Source: Luteibacter jiangsuensis (GTDB lineage Bacteria > Pseudomonadota > Gammaproteobacteria > Xanthomonadales > Rhodanobacteraceae). From it: 64,000 nucleotides of DNA. The position numbers and the translations under genes are program-made. This document shows, piece after piece, positions 27,353 to 36,424 of this stretch. Under the pieces are notes generated by a model. It was not told where the DNA came from. It searched no databases and saw only the letters and a list, made by a program, of their open reading frames with translations. How positions within the stretch are numbered: position 1 is the stretch's first letter; each line of letters opens with the position of its first letter. The stretch spans positions 620,001 through 684,000 of the forward strand of contig NZ_JAUSSK010000001.1 of assembly GCF_030812295.1 (NCBI RefSeq), read 5' to 3'.

Positions 27353-28437
27353 GCACACCGCTTACTCCCCCGGTGGAGCTGACCGCCGACCTTCCTGCCG
27401 CAGGGGTGATGGGTTGGGCCGAACGCGGATGGGTGCCGGACGTCCTGATACGTGCCGGCATCCGACGACTGTGCGCGGAACGCCTTGCGACATGCAATGA
27501 AGGCGGCGTCAGCGGCTGCCAAGAGCGCAACCAACACCTGATCCAGGTTCTGCGGCGTGGCCCCATGGCTGTCCATACCGACGCGGCCAACGCGCAACAT
27601 TATGAGGTGCCAACAGCCTTCTTCGAGCAATGCCTCGGGCCGCGCCTGAAGTATTCATCGTGCTATTTCCCCGCGCCGGACACCTCACTGGAACAGGCGG
27701 AAGTAGCCATGCTGGAGCTCTACGGTCAACGAGCGCGACTCATCGATGGCCAGGAGGTGCTGGAACTGGGTTGCGGCTGGGGCTCGTTCACGCTCTGGAT
27801 GGCCGAACGCTTTCCGCATTCCCGAATCACGGCGGTATCCAATTCGAGTTCACAGCGCATCCACATTCTCGCGCAGTGCCGGAAGCGAGGCCTTTGCAAC
27901 GTCGAGGTCATAACCTGCGACATCAATACCCTCGAGCTGGCCCGTGACCGCTTCGACCGCTGCGTGTCCGTCGAGATGTTCGAACATGTGCGCAACCACG
28001 AGGTGCTGATGGCGCGCATCGCCAGCTGGCTTCGTCCATCGGGGCAGCTGTTCGTGCACATCTTTGCGCACCGACATGCGGCTTATCTTTTCGAAACGGA
28101 GGGAGACTACAACTGGATGGGCCGCCATTTCTTTACCGGCGGAATGATGCCATCAGCCGATACATTGCACTGGTTCCAGAACGATCTGCGACTGGAAGAG
28201 CAGTGGCTGGTGAATGGCACGCACTACGAGCGCACCGCCAATGCCTGGCTTGCACGCCAGGATGCACATCGCACGTCGGCCCTTGCTGTCTTGCGTGAGG
28301 CCTACGGCACCGACACCCTGGCCGAACTCTGGTTCCAACGCTGGCGCATTTTCTGGATGTCGTGTGCCGAGTTGTTTGGTTATGCCGATGGCCAGGAATG
28401 GCTGGTGGCTCATTACCGCTTTATCCGACAGGCTTGA
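27349..28437 (+). CDS. Second Cfa-like SAM-dependent methyltransferase
   Basis: A 362-residue methyltransferase of the cyclopropane synthase/coclaurine-type fold. After an unusual N-terminus it has HYEVPTAFFEQCLGPRLKYSS, then motif I VLELGCGWGSFTLWMAERFP, VSNSSSQRIHI and CVSVEMFEHVRN. It lacks most of the N-terminal lipid-binding domain of the gene at 25162, so it is a distinct paralogue and not a copy. Two methylases in one cluster recall the two methylation steps of furan fatty acid synthesis in Rhodopseudomonas (UfaM and FufM); this mapping is a hypothesis. The lipocalin gene starts 12 bases after its stop. Confidence 0.88.
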   Translation: MSTPLTPPVELTADLPAAGVMGWAERGWVPDVLIRAGIRRLCAERLATCNEGGVSGCQERNQHLIQVLRRGPMAVHTDAANAQHYEVPTAFFEQCLGPRLKYSSCYFPAPDTSLEQAEVAMLELYGQRARLIDGQEVLELGCGWGSFTLWMAERFPHSRITAVSNSSSQRIHILAQCRKRGLCNVEVITCDINTLELARDRFDRCVSVEMFEHVRNHEVLMARIASWLRPSGQLFVHIFAHRHAAYLFETEGDYNWMGRHFFTGGMMPSADTLHWFQNDLRLEEQWLVNGTHYERTANAWLARQDAHRTSALAVLREAYGTDTLAELWFQRWRIFWMSCAELFGYADGQEWLVAHYRFIRQA

Positions 28438-28449
28438 TGGAGGAGTGCG

Positions 28450-28974
28450 ATGCGCAAGGTCATGAGAAATCTGCTTGTCAGCCTGCTCGTTGGCCTACCG
28501 CTCATGGGATGCGCCAACCAGATGCCCATTCCTTCCGTTGCCCAGGTAGACGTGCCCCGTTACATGGGTGACTGGTATGTCATCGCCTCGATTCCCTCCT
28601 ATTTCGAGCGCGATGCCTACCGTGCCGTGGAACGTTACACCCTGCAGGCCGATGGACGCGTACAAACCAGGTTCACTTATCGGGTTGGCGGCCTGGACGG
28701 CAAGCCAAAGGTCATGCACGCGACAGGCTTCATTGAACCGAACACGGGCAACGCGGTGTGGGGTATGCAATTTGTCTGGCCGATTCGGGCCGAATACATC
28801 ATCGCCTGGCTGGACCCGGGTTATCGAACCGTCATTGTGGCGCGAAGCAAGCGCGATTACGTATGGATCATGGCGCGCACCCCGACCATACCCGACGCGC
28901 AATACGAACAGTTGTTAGCGCGGGTTAAAGCCATGGGCTACGACGTGAGCAAGATGCGCAAGGTACCTCAGTAG
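28450..28974 (+). CDS. blc: Outer-membrane lipocalin (Blc-like lipoprotein)
   Basis: A 174-residue lipoprotein. The signal ends in LPLMGC with cysteine as the lipidation site. The lipocalin signature MGDWYVIASIPSYFE is followed by the beta-barrel strands and the terminal YDVSKMRKVPQ. Blc-type lipocalins bind lysophospholipids or fatty acids in the envelope. GGAGGAG precedes the ATG. Its place at the end of the lipid-modifying operon suggests transport or repair of altered lipids. Confidence 0.93.
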   Translation: MRKVMRNLLVSLLVGLPLMGCANQMPIPSVAQVDVPRYMGDWYVIASIPSYFERDAYRAVERYTLQADGRVQTRFTYRVGGLDGKPKVMHATGFIEPNTGNAVWGMQFVWPIRAEYIIAWLDPGYRTVIVARSKRDYVWIMARTPTIPDAQYEQLLARVKAMGYDVSKMRKVPQ

Positions 28975-29159
28975 GCCATGGGCGCCCCCCCTTGCATCCA
29001 GATCGTCGAAATCGACGTATAGAGCGTCATAACCCGTCGGCCCTTTCATATGTTCGAGGTCTCGCGGCCCACCCCTGCCACGTATCATCCGCCACGGTTT
29101 CGCTGGGCAAGACGGGCAAACGTGCCTATTCGCGGCGTGACGAGTGGCGGGACAAGGGT

Positions 29160-29795
29160 ATGATGACCCCCGATCCGGCATCCAAGAAGGTGACGCCCCT
29201 CGGGGCCACACGACGCGTGTCCCATTCAGCGAACCAAGCCGCCACCGACGCACGCTACTGGGCCGAACAGATGGCAGGTGTGGCCGCGCGCCAAGACACG
29301 GACTGCTTCATGCGTATCTATGACTACTACGCGCCTCGCCTGCTGCGCTACCTGTTGGGTTTGAAGGTAGCGGCACCGCAAGCGGAGGAGCTGGTGCAAG
29401 AGGTCATGCTTCGGTTGTGGCGACGCGCCGGCTTGTTCGACCCCGCGAGAGCAAGCCTGTCCACGTGGCTGTTCCGTGTCGCACGCAATCTTTCCATCGA
29501 TAGCCGCCGTGGCGAACCGTCCTGGCTGGAATCCAAACGCGACCTGGATTGGCTGGATCAACTAGGCTGCGACGACCCCGCCAGCAGCGCAGAGTCCTTC
29601 ACCGACCACGCGGTTATCGCGCGAGCCATTGATGCCCTACCTGCCGTACAGGCACGACTTATCCGTATGTCTTACTTTGAAGCCAAGAGTCACAGCGAAA
29701 TCGCCAACGAACTGGGCATGCCCCTAGGTTCGGTCAAGTCCCACTTGCGCCGCGCATTCGCCAGGCTGCAGGCGGGACTGAAGGGAGTGCAGTGA
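29160..29795 (+). CDS. ECF-type sigma factor (RpoE/ChrR group)
   Basis: A 211-residue sigma factor with regions 2 and 4. Region 2 is CFMRIYDYYAPRLLRYLLGL, then EELVQEVMLRLWRRA and STWLFRVARNLSIDSRR. Region 4 is LPAVQARLIRMSYFEAKSHS, then EIANELGMPLGSVKSHLRRA. It is followed, with a 4-base overlap, by a ChrR-type anti-sigma gene, which places it in the ECF group that responds to singlet oxygen in Rhodobacter. AAGGG precedes the ATG pair at 29160/29163. It likely controls the upstream lipid cluster, but no promoter consensus could be fixed by eye. Confidence 0.92.
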   Translation: MMTPDPASKKVTPLGATRRVSHSANQAATDARYWAEQMAGVAARQDTDCFMRIYDYYAPRLLRYLLGLKVAAPQAEELVQEVMLRLWRRAGLFDPARASLSTWLFRVARNLSIDSRRGEPSWLESKRDLDWLDQLGCDDPASSAESFTDHAVIARAIDALPAVQARLIRMSYFEAKSHSEIANELGMPLGSVKSHLRRAFARLQAGLKGVQ

Positions 29796-30451
29796 TGACG
29801 CAGCATCACCTCGACAGCAGCACCCTGATCGGCTATTCGGCCGGCGCCTTGCCTCGCGCGTTCGACGTGGTAGTGGAAGCGCACCTGAGCATCTGTCCTG
29901 CCTGCTGCGAACAGCTTCGGGTCGCCCAACACATTGGCGGTCATTTGATGAGTCAGCAGCAAGGCGCCGCGCTCCCCGCGGGGGCTCGCGAGGCCATGTT
30001 GGCACGCCTGTCCGAGAAGGAACCCGTCGTCCCGGTCCCGCGACCGCCCGAGCTACGCAGGCCGTCAGCGAACACGTTACCCGAGCCACTGTGGCCGTAC
30101 TTCGGGGAAACGTATGGTGACCTTCGTTGGCGCACGATCGGTCCGGGCGTGCATCATATCCGCGCACGCGACGTTCAGGATGGCCACCTGATGCTGTTGC
30201 GCCTTGCCCCAGGTCGCAGCGTGCCGATGCACAGCCATGGCGGCAACGAGTTGACCATGATTTTGCAGGGCGCCTATGACGATTCGTTGGGTCACTTCGC
30301 ACCTGGCGATGTCGCCGACCTCGATGGCGACGTGGAGCACCAGCCAGTGACGTCACCAGGCGTTCCCTGTGTCTGTGTGGCAGCCACCGATTTACCCCTG
30401 CGCTTTTCCGGGCGGCTCGCGCGCATGCTCCAGCCGCTGTTCAAGTTGTAG
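29792..30451 (+). CDS. chrR: ChrR-type zinc anti-sigma factor with cupin domain
   Basis: A 219-residue anti-sigma factor. The N-terminal zinc-binding motif is H31-x3-C35-x2-C38 (AHLSICPACCE), which holds the sigma factor. The C-terminal half is a cupin (APGRSVPMHSHGGNELTMIL, then GHFAPGDVADLDGDVEHQP) that in ChrR is needed for the response to singlet oxygen. It overlaps the sigma gene by 4 bases. Signal-driven release of the sigma factor should turn on membrane-protective genes. After the stop, 265 bases to the next gene contain no recognisable feature. Confidence 0.93.
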   Translation: MMTQHHLDSSTLIGYSAGALPRAFDVVVEAHLSICPACCEQLRVAQHIGGHLMSQQQGAALPAGAREAMLARLSEKEPVVPVPRPPELRRPSANTLPEPLWPYFGETYGDLRWRTIGPGVHHIRARDVQDGHLMLLRLAPGRSVPMHSHGGNELTMILQGAYDDSLGHFAPGDVADLDGDVEHQPVTSPGVPCVCVAATDLPLRFSGRLARMLQPLFKL

Positions 30452-30716
30452 GACCTGACGGTACCTTTGGGAAGGTCGATACGCCGTTCCTGCTTCGATC
30501 CGACGACGGCCGCGGTGGAACCGATTGACGAATCCATGCGGAGACGAAGGCGCGATGGGTACTTATCGTGCAATGCCCGCGATGACGACTCTCGTATGGT
30601 TCTAGTCATCCGGGCTTGTTGGCAGTCGGGAACCTAACCGCATCAAGCAAGCGGGTGCCACGCAACGAGCCATTGCGACTCCGTTCCTAAACCCTTCCCC
30701 ATGCGCAGGTCTTCCA

Positions 30717-31424
30717 ATGGCTGTTCCCACGGCACCCCCACGTGATCCAATCGTTCTCCTACTGATGTTGCTGTCTGCGGCAACCGGACTGGTCGACGCC
30801 ACAAGCGTGCTTGGCCTCGACAAGGTCTTCACCGCCAACATGACGGGAAACGTGGTTTTTCTCGGCTTTGCCGCCGTCGGCACTGCGGGTTTTCACTGGC
30901 CTTATTACGTACTGGCGCTCCTGGCATTCGGCCTCGGCGCAGCGCTTTCCGGACGTCTCGGCAAACGGTGTGCACCCCGTGGTCGACGGCAATGGCTAAT
31001 CATGGCCGCCAGCGGCGAAGCGGGTCTGCTCTGGGTGGCGGCCGGTTTTGCAGCCCTGCGGCCTCCCACCGAGCATGGAGAGTGGTCCATCTGCGTCCTT
31101 ATCGCGCTCACCGCCGCCGCCATGGGCTCCCGCAATGCAACCGCACGGCAGCTCAAGGTCGCCGATCTCACCACCACAGTCCTGACCCTCACCATCACCG
31201 GCATCGCCGCCGATTCACACCTGGCTGGCGGCGACGGTCCCAATTTCTGGCGACGTATGCGCGCCGTCCTTGCCATGCTTGCAGGCGCAGCTGTCGGCGC
31301 CTGCCTGGTTCGCCTATGGGGCCTTGCGCCACCGCTTGCGCTGGCCGGCGTCTGCGTCCTCGCAGCGACGCTTGTCCTTGCCACCGACGAGGTTCCGACG
31401 GACAGCGGCCTGGCCCACCCGTGA
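30717..31424 (+). CDS. DUF1275 (YoaK-like) membrane protein
   Basis: A 235-residue membrane protein with six or seven helices. The N-terminal GLVDATSVLGLDKVFTANMT, followed by GNVVFLG, and the central GSRNATARQLKVADLTTTVL are the DUF1275 signatures. The function is unknown; the family is often called a YoaK transporter-like protein. The ribosome site is weak. It stands alone after the sigma/anti-sigma pair and converges with the ene-reductase gene. Confidence 0.9.
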   Translation: MAVPTAPPRDPIVLLLMLLSAATGLVDATSVLGLDKVFTANMTGNVVFLGFAAVGTAGFHWPYYVLALLAFGLGAALSGRLGKRCAPRGRRQWLIMAASGEAGLLWVAAGFAALRPPTEHGEWSICVLIALTAAAMGSRNATARQLKVADLTTTVLTLTITGIAADSHLAGGDGPNFWRRMRAVLAMLAGAAVGACLVRLWGLAPPLALAGVCVLAATLVLATDEVPTDSGLAHP

Positions 31425-31541
31425 TGAGGCAGCGTTCAATCGACCGTCAGCGTTGGTGCCGTGGTTGCCTCGCCCTGGAAATGTGACCCCGTGAACCTAT
31501 CCGTTGCGCCGCCCTGACCCGAGGATATTCCCACGCATCCG

Positions 31542-32660
31542 TTACGCCACCTGGCTTGCGAGGGCCGGATAGTCGGTGTAGCCGCGAGCATCGCCACCGA
31601 AGAAGCTGCCGCGGTCGGCTTCGTTGAGGTGGGCGCCGCGCGCAAATCGTTCGGGCAGGTCGGGGTTGGCGAGAAAGTGCTTGCCGAACGCCACGATATC
31701 GCCACGCCCCTCTGCCAGCGCGCGTTCAGCGCTTGCCCGGTCGTAGCCGCCGGCAATCATCAGCACACCGGAATAGCGCTGGCGCATCACCCGCATCATC
31801 GCGTCGAAACGCGGATTGTCTTCGCCGGTCTCCGTTCCGAGCGTCGCGGGCTCGACGACGTGAAGGTAGGCAAGGTTCCGCCGGTCCATCTCCGCCGCGA
31901 TGTGGCCGAACGTCTGTTCCGGCGTCTCGTCGCCCATCCCCATGAAGCGTCCCATGGGGGTCAGCCGGACACCCACTCGAGTGCTTCCAATCGCTTGCGT
32001 CACTGCGTCGACCACCTCCGTCAGAAGCCGTGCCCGGTTCTCGATGCTGCTTCCATAACGATCGGTGCGGTGGTTGCTCTCACTGTTGATGAACTGGTCA
32101 ATCAGATAGCCGTTGGCGGCATGAATCTCGACGCCGTCCATGCCCGCTTCGATGGCGTTTCGCGCAGCCTGAGCATAATCGCCGATGATTGCCTCGATGC
32201 CCGCGACCGTCAGTTCCTGCGGGACGAGCACGTCTGCCCACACGCCGTTGCCGCTTTCGTCAACGATGAAGGTCTTGCCCGGCACCGGCATCGCCGTAGG
32301 CGCGACCGGCAGAGCGCCATCGGGCTGGAACGATGGATGCGAAACGCGACCGACATGCCAGAGCTGCATGAAGATGCGCCCACCTTCTTCGTGCACGGCG
32401 TCCGCCACCTTTGACCAACCCGCAATCTGCGCCGAATCGTGGATCCCCGGCGTCCAGGCATAACCCTGACCTTGCTGGGAGATTTGCGTCGCCTCGGTGA
32501 TGACGAGAGCAGCCCCTGCACGCTGACGGTAGTATTCAACGTTGAGCGCGGTCGGGACATTGCCAGCGCCAGCCCGCGAGCGGGTAAGCGGAGCCATCGC
32601 AACACGATGCGGCAATGAGAGACCAGCGATCGTGATCGGTGAAAAGAGAGAGGGGGACAT
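31542..32660 (-). CDS. Old yellow enzyme family ene-reductase (NemA-like)
   Basis: A 372-residue FMN enzyme that reduces activated C=C bonds using NAD(P)H. Family motifs are HRVAMAPLTRSRAG, LWHVGRVSH, the catalytic HAANGYLIDQFI, then RTDRYGSSIENRARL and GGYDRASAERAL. The start at 32660 has AGGGGGA upstream; longer frames add a sequence unlike the family. A LysR gene lies 126 bases upstream on the same strand. Such reductases detoxify electrophiles such as quinones, enones and nitro compounds. Confidence 0.94.
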   Translation of the reverse strand: MSPSLFSPITIAGLSLPHRVAMAPLTRSRAGAGNVPTALNVEYYRQRAGAALVITEATQISQQGQGYAWTPGIHDSAQIAGWSKVADAVHEEGGRIFMQLWHVGRVSHPSFQPDGALPVAPTAMPVPGKTFIVDESGNGVWADVLVPQELTVAGIEAIIGDYAQAARNAIEAGMDGVEIHAANGYLIDQFINSESNHRTDRYGSSIENRARLLTEVVDAVTQAIGSTRVGVRLTPMGRFMGMGDETPEQTFGHIAAEMDRRNLAYLHVVEPATLGTETGEDNPRFDAMMRVMRQRYSGVLMIAGGYDRASAERALAEGRGDIVAFGKHFLANPDLPERFARGAHLNEADRGSFFGGDARGYTDYPALASQVA

Positions 32661-32786
32661 GGTCGTTGTTCCTGTTCGATGCCGAGTGCGACATCCTGCC
32701 GCCAATATTCGGCCTCCTGACTCGAATCGATAATCCCCCGGTTCTTGTGACGTACTTTGCGCGCAGCGCAATGATGATCAGTGTGG

Positions 32787-33722
32787 CTACAGCCTGTCCC
32801 AATAGGGCGGAGATCCGAACCTCTCCATGAGAAATTCGGTGAAGGCCAGAACCTTGGTCGAGCCCCGTCGTTCCGCGAGATAGATGGCATGGATTCCGGC
32901 GTCGGACTGCGGCGCCGCGGTGGCCCGCCCGACATTCGCGTCCCAGTCTGCAAGGAGCCTGCGAAGCCGCCCATCCGCGAGTTCCTGACCTATCAGCCAT
33001 GTAGGCATGATGAGCACGCCCAGACCCGCCAGAGCAGCCTCCTTGAGCGTCTCCGAATGGTTGGCGCGAAGAGCACCGCGCACCTGTAACTGCTCGATCC
33101 GGCCGGCCTTGGCAAAGCGCCAGGTGCGATCGCCTGTCGCATAGGAGAAGGTCAGGCAGCTATGGTGCACGAGGTCTACTGGATCCACAGGCTCGCCTCG
33201 CGCACGCAGGTACTCAGGGCTCGCACACACCACGCGACGATGCGGGGCAAGCCGGCGTGCAACCATGTTCGACGATTCCAGATTGCCGATGCGGATCGCG
33301 ACATCGATTCTGCTCTCGACCAGATTGACGACCGTATCGGTCATCAGGAGGTCGAGGTCGACATCCGGGCATGCCTTCAGGAACTCGGGCAGGATGGGCG
33401 TCACGTGCAGGCCGCCGAACGCGACCGGGAGGCTCACCCGGAGCAAACCACGCGGGGGTCCTTCCCGCTCGCTGACGCTGCGGTTGGCCTCGTCGAGGTC
33501 GGCGAGGATGCGGGTGGCCTGGACGTAATAATCCTCACCAGCCGGCGTCAGGGTGACGCTGCGGGTTGAACGGTTAAGCAGAATCGTGTGCAGATGGGCT
33601 TCGAGCGTATCGACCTGGCGCGCCAGCGAGGAGGTCGCCATGCCGGCCTTGCGTGCGGCCGGCGCGAATCCGCCCGCGTCGGCAACGGCAACGAATGCGC
33701 TGAGCGCACCGAACAGGTCCAT
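32787..33722 (-). CDS. LysR-family transcriptional regulator
   Basis: A 311-residue LysR protein with the N-terminal winged helix (FVAVADAGGFAPAARKAGMA, then SSLARQVDTLEAHL) and a full periplasmic-binding-like sensor domain (VARRLAPHRRVVCASPEYLR). It belongs to the large CrgA-like branch. AAAGGTGA precedes the ATG. It is divergent from the DsbA/monooxygenase operon, with a TTGCG-N5-CGCAA site between, and it may also affect the ene-reductase gene downstream on its own strand. Confidence 0.93.
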   Translation of the reverse strand: MDLFGALSAFVAVADAGGFAPAARKAGMATSSLARQVDTLEAHLHTILLNRSTRSVTLTPAGEDYYVQATRILADLDEANRSVSEREGPPRGLLRVSLPVAFGGLHVTPILPEFLKACPDVDLDLLMTDTVVNLVESRIDVAIRIGNLESSNMVARRLAPHRRVVCASPEYLRARGEPVDPVDLVHHSCLTFSYATGDRTWRFAKAGRIEQLQVRGALRANHSETLKEAALAGLGVLIMPTWLIGQELADGRLRRLLADWDANVGRATAAPQSDAGIHAIYLAERRGSTKVLAFTEFLMERFGSPPYWDRL

Positions 33723-33731
33723 TTTTCACCT

Positions 33732-33746
33732 TTGCGCAATACGCAA
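33732..33746. promoter_or_regulatory. LysR-type binding site
   Basis: TTGCG-CAATA-CGCAA is a perfect interrupted palindrome that contains the T-N11-A pattern of LysR boxes. It starts 10 bases upstream of the lysR ATG, in the divergent region before the dsbA-like gene. Confidence 0.6.
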
Positions 33747-33819
33747 TGAAGTTAGCAGAAATTGGCTTATTGTCAGCGCCGGACTCCGGTAGCACCTTCG
33801 AGATATAAGGAGACCAACC

Positions 33820-34455
33820 ATGCGCATCCCCATTCACGTCACGTCCGACTTCATCTGTCCCTGGTGCTATATCGGGGAAAAGCGGCTCCAGAAAGCCATT
33901 CAGGGTCTTCCCGCCGATATCGAGGTCGACATCCGGTGGCTCCCGTTCGAACTCAATCCCGATATGCCGGTGGATGGTCTCGACCGGAAAGCCTATCGCT
34001 CGCGCAAGTTCGGGAGCTTGGAGATTTCGCGCAGGAAAGATGCCCAGACCGTCGAAGCGGGCCGGCCCGACGGGGCCGTTTTCGACTATGACGCTATCGA
34101 ACGGACGCCGAACACCTTGCTCGCACACCGCGCAGCCGCCTTTGCGAAACGCTCCGGCAAGCAGCACTCGTTCGTCGAGGCAGCCTTCCATGGCTATTTC
34201 GCCGAAGGGCGCGACATCGGTACGACGTCCGCTCTCCTCGACATCGCCAGTGAGGTGGGATTGGACAGGGAGGCACTCCTCGCCTTCCTGGACACGGACG
34301 AAGGCATCGACGAAATCAGGGCGCTGGAGAACGCCGCCATGGAACGCGGTATCAGCGCCGTTCCCCTTATCGAAATCGATGGTATCGCCATCACGGGCGC
34401 CCAGTCCCCTGAAATTATCCGAAAGGCAATCCTCGATGCAGGAAAAGCGACATGA
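33820..34455 (+). CDS. DsbA-family (FrnE-like) thiol oxidoreductase
   Basis: A 211-residue cytosolic thioredoxin-fold protein with the active site CPWC at residues 13-16 (SDFICPWCYIGE). The cis-proline loop is ISAVPLIEID. There is no signal peptide, as is usual for the FrnE/COG2761 branch, which includes 2-hydroxychromene-isomerase-like and stress-linked disulfide enzymes. AGGAG lies 7 bases before the start. It overlaps the flavin monooxygenase gene by 4 bases (ATGA). Regulation by the divergent LysR protein is likely. Confidence 0.92.
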   Translation: MRIPIHVTSDFICPWCYIGEKRLQKAIQGLPADIEVDIRWLPFELNPDMPVDGLDRKAYRSRKFGSLEISRRKDAQTVEAGRPDGAVFDYDAIERTPNTLLAHRAAAFAKRSGKQHSFVEAAFHGYFAEGRDIGTTSALLDIASEVGLDREALLAFLDTDEGIDEIRALENAAMERGISAVPLIEIDGIAITGAQSPEIIRKAILDAGKAT

Positions 34456-35621
34456 CCACAGCAGCAGGCAAGCGCCACGCCCTGATCATCGGTGGATCGC
34501 TGGGGGGACTGTTCACCGGCGTCCTGCTGAGGCAGATCGGCTGGGACGTCGACATATTCGAGCGCTCTCCCCGTGATCTCGACAGCCGGGGTGGCGGGAT
34601 CGTCCTCCAGCCCGATGTGGTCGAGGTGTTCCGCCAGAGCGGCATCGACCTCGACAGCGGGGATCTCGGCGTGCGTTCTCGCTTTCGGACGGTGTTCAGG
34701 CCGGACGGTTCAATCCAGTCCAAGCACTTTGCGCCACAGACACAGACGTCGTGGTCGTTTATCTATACGACCCTGCGGGCTGCGTTTGGCGACGCCCACT
34801 ACCACCAAGCCATGACGCTGACACATGTTGACCAGGATCTCGCAGCTGGAACTGTCACCGCCCATTTCGAGGACGGCAGCAGCGAAACCGGCGATTTGCT
34901 GGTTGGCGCCGATGGAGGCAATTCGGCAGTGCGCGCGCAATACTGGCCAGAGGCTCGACCCAGCTATGCCGGCTACCTTGCATGGCGTGGCCTCATTCCG
35001 GAGGACGCGATGTCGCCCGCGACACGCGGGATGCTGCACGGCGACTTCAGTTTTTCGACCAACACCGGCTCGCACATCCTCGGCTATCTCGTGCCCGGCG
35101 CGGACAACGACATGCGCCCCGGGCACCGCTTCTACAACTGGGTCTGGTACCGCCTGGCGGATGACGAGATGCTCGCGCGGATCATGACCGATCGGGATGG
35201 CCGCGCCCGTGGCCACGCCGTTCCTGAGGGCATGCTCGCCGAACGGTGGGTCTCGCATATAAGACACGATGCCCAGATGCTCTTGCCGCCACCGTTTCGC
35301 GAGGTCGTGCAGGCGACGCCGCAGCCCTTTGCCCAGGCAATTCGTGACCTGGCGTCCGACCACATGGTCGCAGGTCGGGTCGTGATCCTCGGAGACGCCG
35401 CGGCTATCCCGCGCCCGCATACGGCGGCCAGCACGTCGAAGGCTGCCGCAAGCGCCCTCGGTCTGGCCTTCGCCTTGAAGTCCTCCCCCGATGACATCGC
35501 ACTGGCACTTGAGCGCTGGGAGCCATTGCAGGTAACGCAGGGCAAGATGCTGCTTCGGCGAGGTTCGCAGACCGGCGATGCCCTGTTGTTTCAAAAGTAC
35601 CCGACCGTGGTCCGCAGCTGA
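34452..35621 (+). CDS. FAD-dependent aromatic monooxygenase
   Basis: A 389-residue flavoprotein hydroxylase. The FAD motif is ALIIGGSLGGLFTGVLLRQI with FERSP at the end of the second strand. The middle GDLLVGADGGNSAVR contains the DG motif, and GRVVILGDAAAIPRPHTAAS the GD motif. It resembles 2,6-dihydroxypyridine 3-hydroxylase-type enzymes, but the substrate is not fixed. It is coupled to the DsbA-like gene and followed by an isochorismatase-like hydrolase, a set that suggests breakdown or detoxification of a small ring compound. Confidence 0.9.
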   Translation: MTTAAGKRHALIIGGSLGGLFTGVLLRQIGWDVDIFERSPRDLDSRGGGIVLQPDVVEVFRQSGIDLDSGDLGVRSRFRTVFRPDGSIQSKHFAPQTQTSWSFIYTTLRAAFGDAHYHQAMTLTHVDQDLAAGTVTAHFEDGSSETGDLLVGADGGNSAVRAQYWPEARPSYAGYLAWRGLIPEDAMSPATRGMLHGDFSFSTNTGSHILGYLVPGADNDMRPGHRFYNWVWYRLADDEMLARIMTDRDGRARGHAVPEGMLAERWVSHIRHDAQMLLPPPFREVVQATPQPFAQAIRDLASDHMVAGRVVILGDAAAIPRPHTAASTSKAAASALGLAFALKSSPDDIALALERWEPLQVTQGKMLLRRGSQTGDALLFQKYPTVVRS

Positions 35622-35752
35622 GGTCCGCCCGGTGTGGCCCCCTCGAGCACGGGGTGGTCTGTTGCAGCAGTCACTTCCATCCGTACCAAATTCGCAAGCC
35701 GGGGCCAGCGACACGGACCATCATGACACCCCCTTCGCAACGAGACATCGCC

Positions 35753-36379
35753 ATGACATCGGTACCCCTGCTCACCCCGGACGACTGCGCGCTCGTCCTT
35801 GTCGACGAACAGGCGGGGCTCGCCTTCGCCACCGGATCGGCCGACCGCCAGACGCTACGCAGCAATGCCGTGGCGCTTGCCCGCACCGCCGTTGCCTTCG
35901 ACATCCCGGTCGTCGTCAGCACGTCCGCATCGAAGGTCTACAGCGGCCCCCTCATGCCGCCATTGCGCGCGGTGCTTCCCGACGTCGTCCCCATTGAGCG
36001 GCGCAACATGAATCTTTGGGAAGATGAGGCCGCGCGTGCCGCGATCGACGCCACCGGACGCAAGACGCTGATCGTCGCCGGCTTGCTGACCGAGGCCTGT
36101 GTCAGCTTCCCTGTCCTGTCCGCGCTTGCCGACGGTTACCGCGTCCACGTCGTCGCGGACGCCTGCGGTGGTCTTACCGCTGCGAGCCACGACGCTGCCC
36201 TGCACCGCATGAAACAAGCCGGTGCCGTAATGACGTCCTGGCTGCAGTTCCTGCTCGAGATGCAGCGCGACTGGACACGCCACGATACCTATGAGGCGGC
36301 GCGGGGGATCGTCGCGGATCACGGTGGTGGCTACGGCATCGGTCTCGACTACGCCCGCGACATGATTAAGCCTGCCTGA
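35753..36379 (+). CDS. Isochorismatase-like cysteine hydrolase (YcaC-type)
   Basis: A 208-residue hydrolase of the isochorismatase/nicotinamidase fold. The catalytic acid is in CALVLVDEQAGL and the nucleophile cysteine in LIVAGLLTEACVSFPVL. The triad lysine may be K in RKTLIVAG. The text MTSWLQFLLEMQRDW matches YcaC-like proteins. Two in-frame ATGs (35723 and 35753) are possible and neither has a strong site; I chose the one matching the family N-terminus (LLTPDDCALVLVD). A related hydrolase lies at 43825. The substrate is unknown. Confidence 0.88.
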   Translation: MTSVPLLTPDDCALVLVDEQAGLAFATGSADRQTLRSNAVALARTAVAFDIPVVVSTSASKVYSGPLMPPLRAVLPDVVPIERRNMNLWEDEAARAAIDATGRKTLIVAGLLTEACVSFPVLSALADGYRVHVVADACGGLTAASHDAALHRMKQAGAVMTSWLQFLLEMQRDWTRHDTYEAARGIVADHGGGYGIGLDYARDMIKPA

Positions 36380-36386
36380 CAATGCA

Positions 36387-36419
36387 GCGTGCGAAGGACG
36401 CTACGCGCCCCTCGCACGC
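36387..36419. terminator. Hairpin between convergent hydrolase genes
   Basis: GCGTGCGA (36387-36394) and TCGCACGC (36412-36419) form a perfect 8-bp stem around 17 bases, filling most of the 45-base gap between convergent stops. There is no T-run, so termination is inferred from place and symmetry. Confidence 0.45.
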
Positions 36420-36424
36420 AAGCA

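Noticed and set aside
29001-29017. CGTCG-AAAT-CGACG palindrome before the sigma factor, considered as its autoregulated promoter
   Set aside because: GATC and CGTA elements occur there, but they are only 11 bases apart, too close for an ECF promoter.
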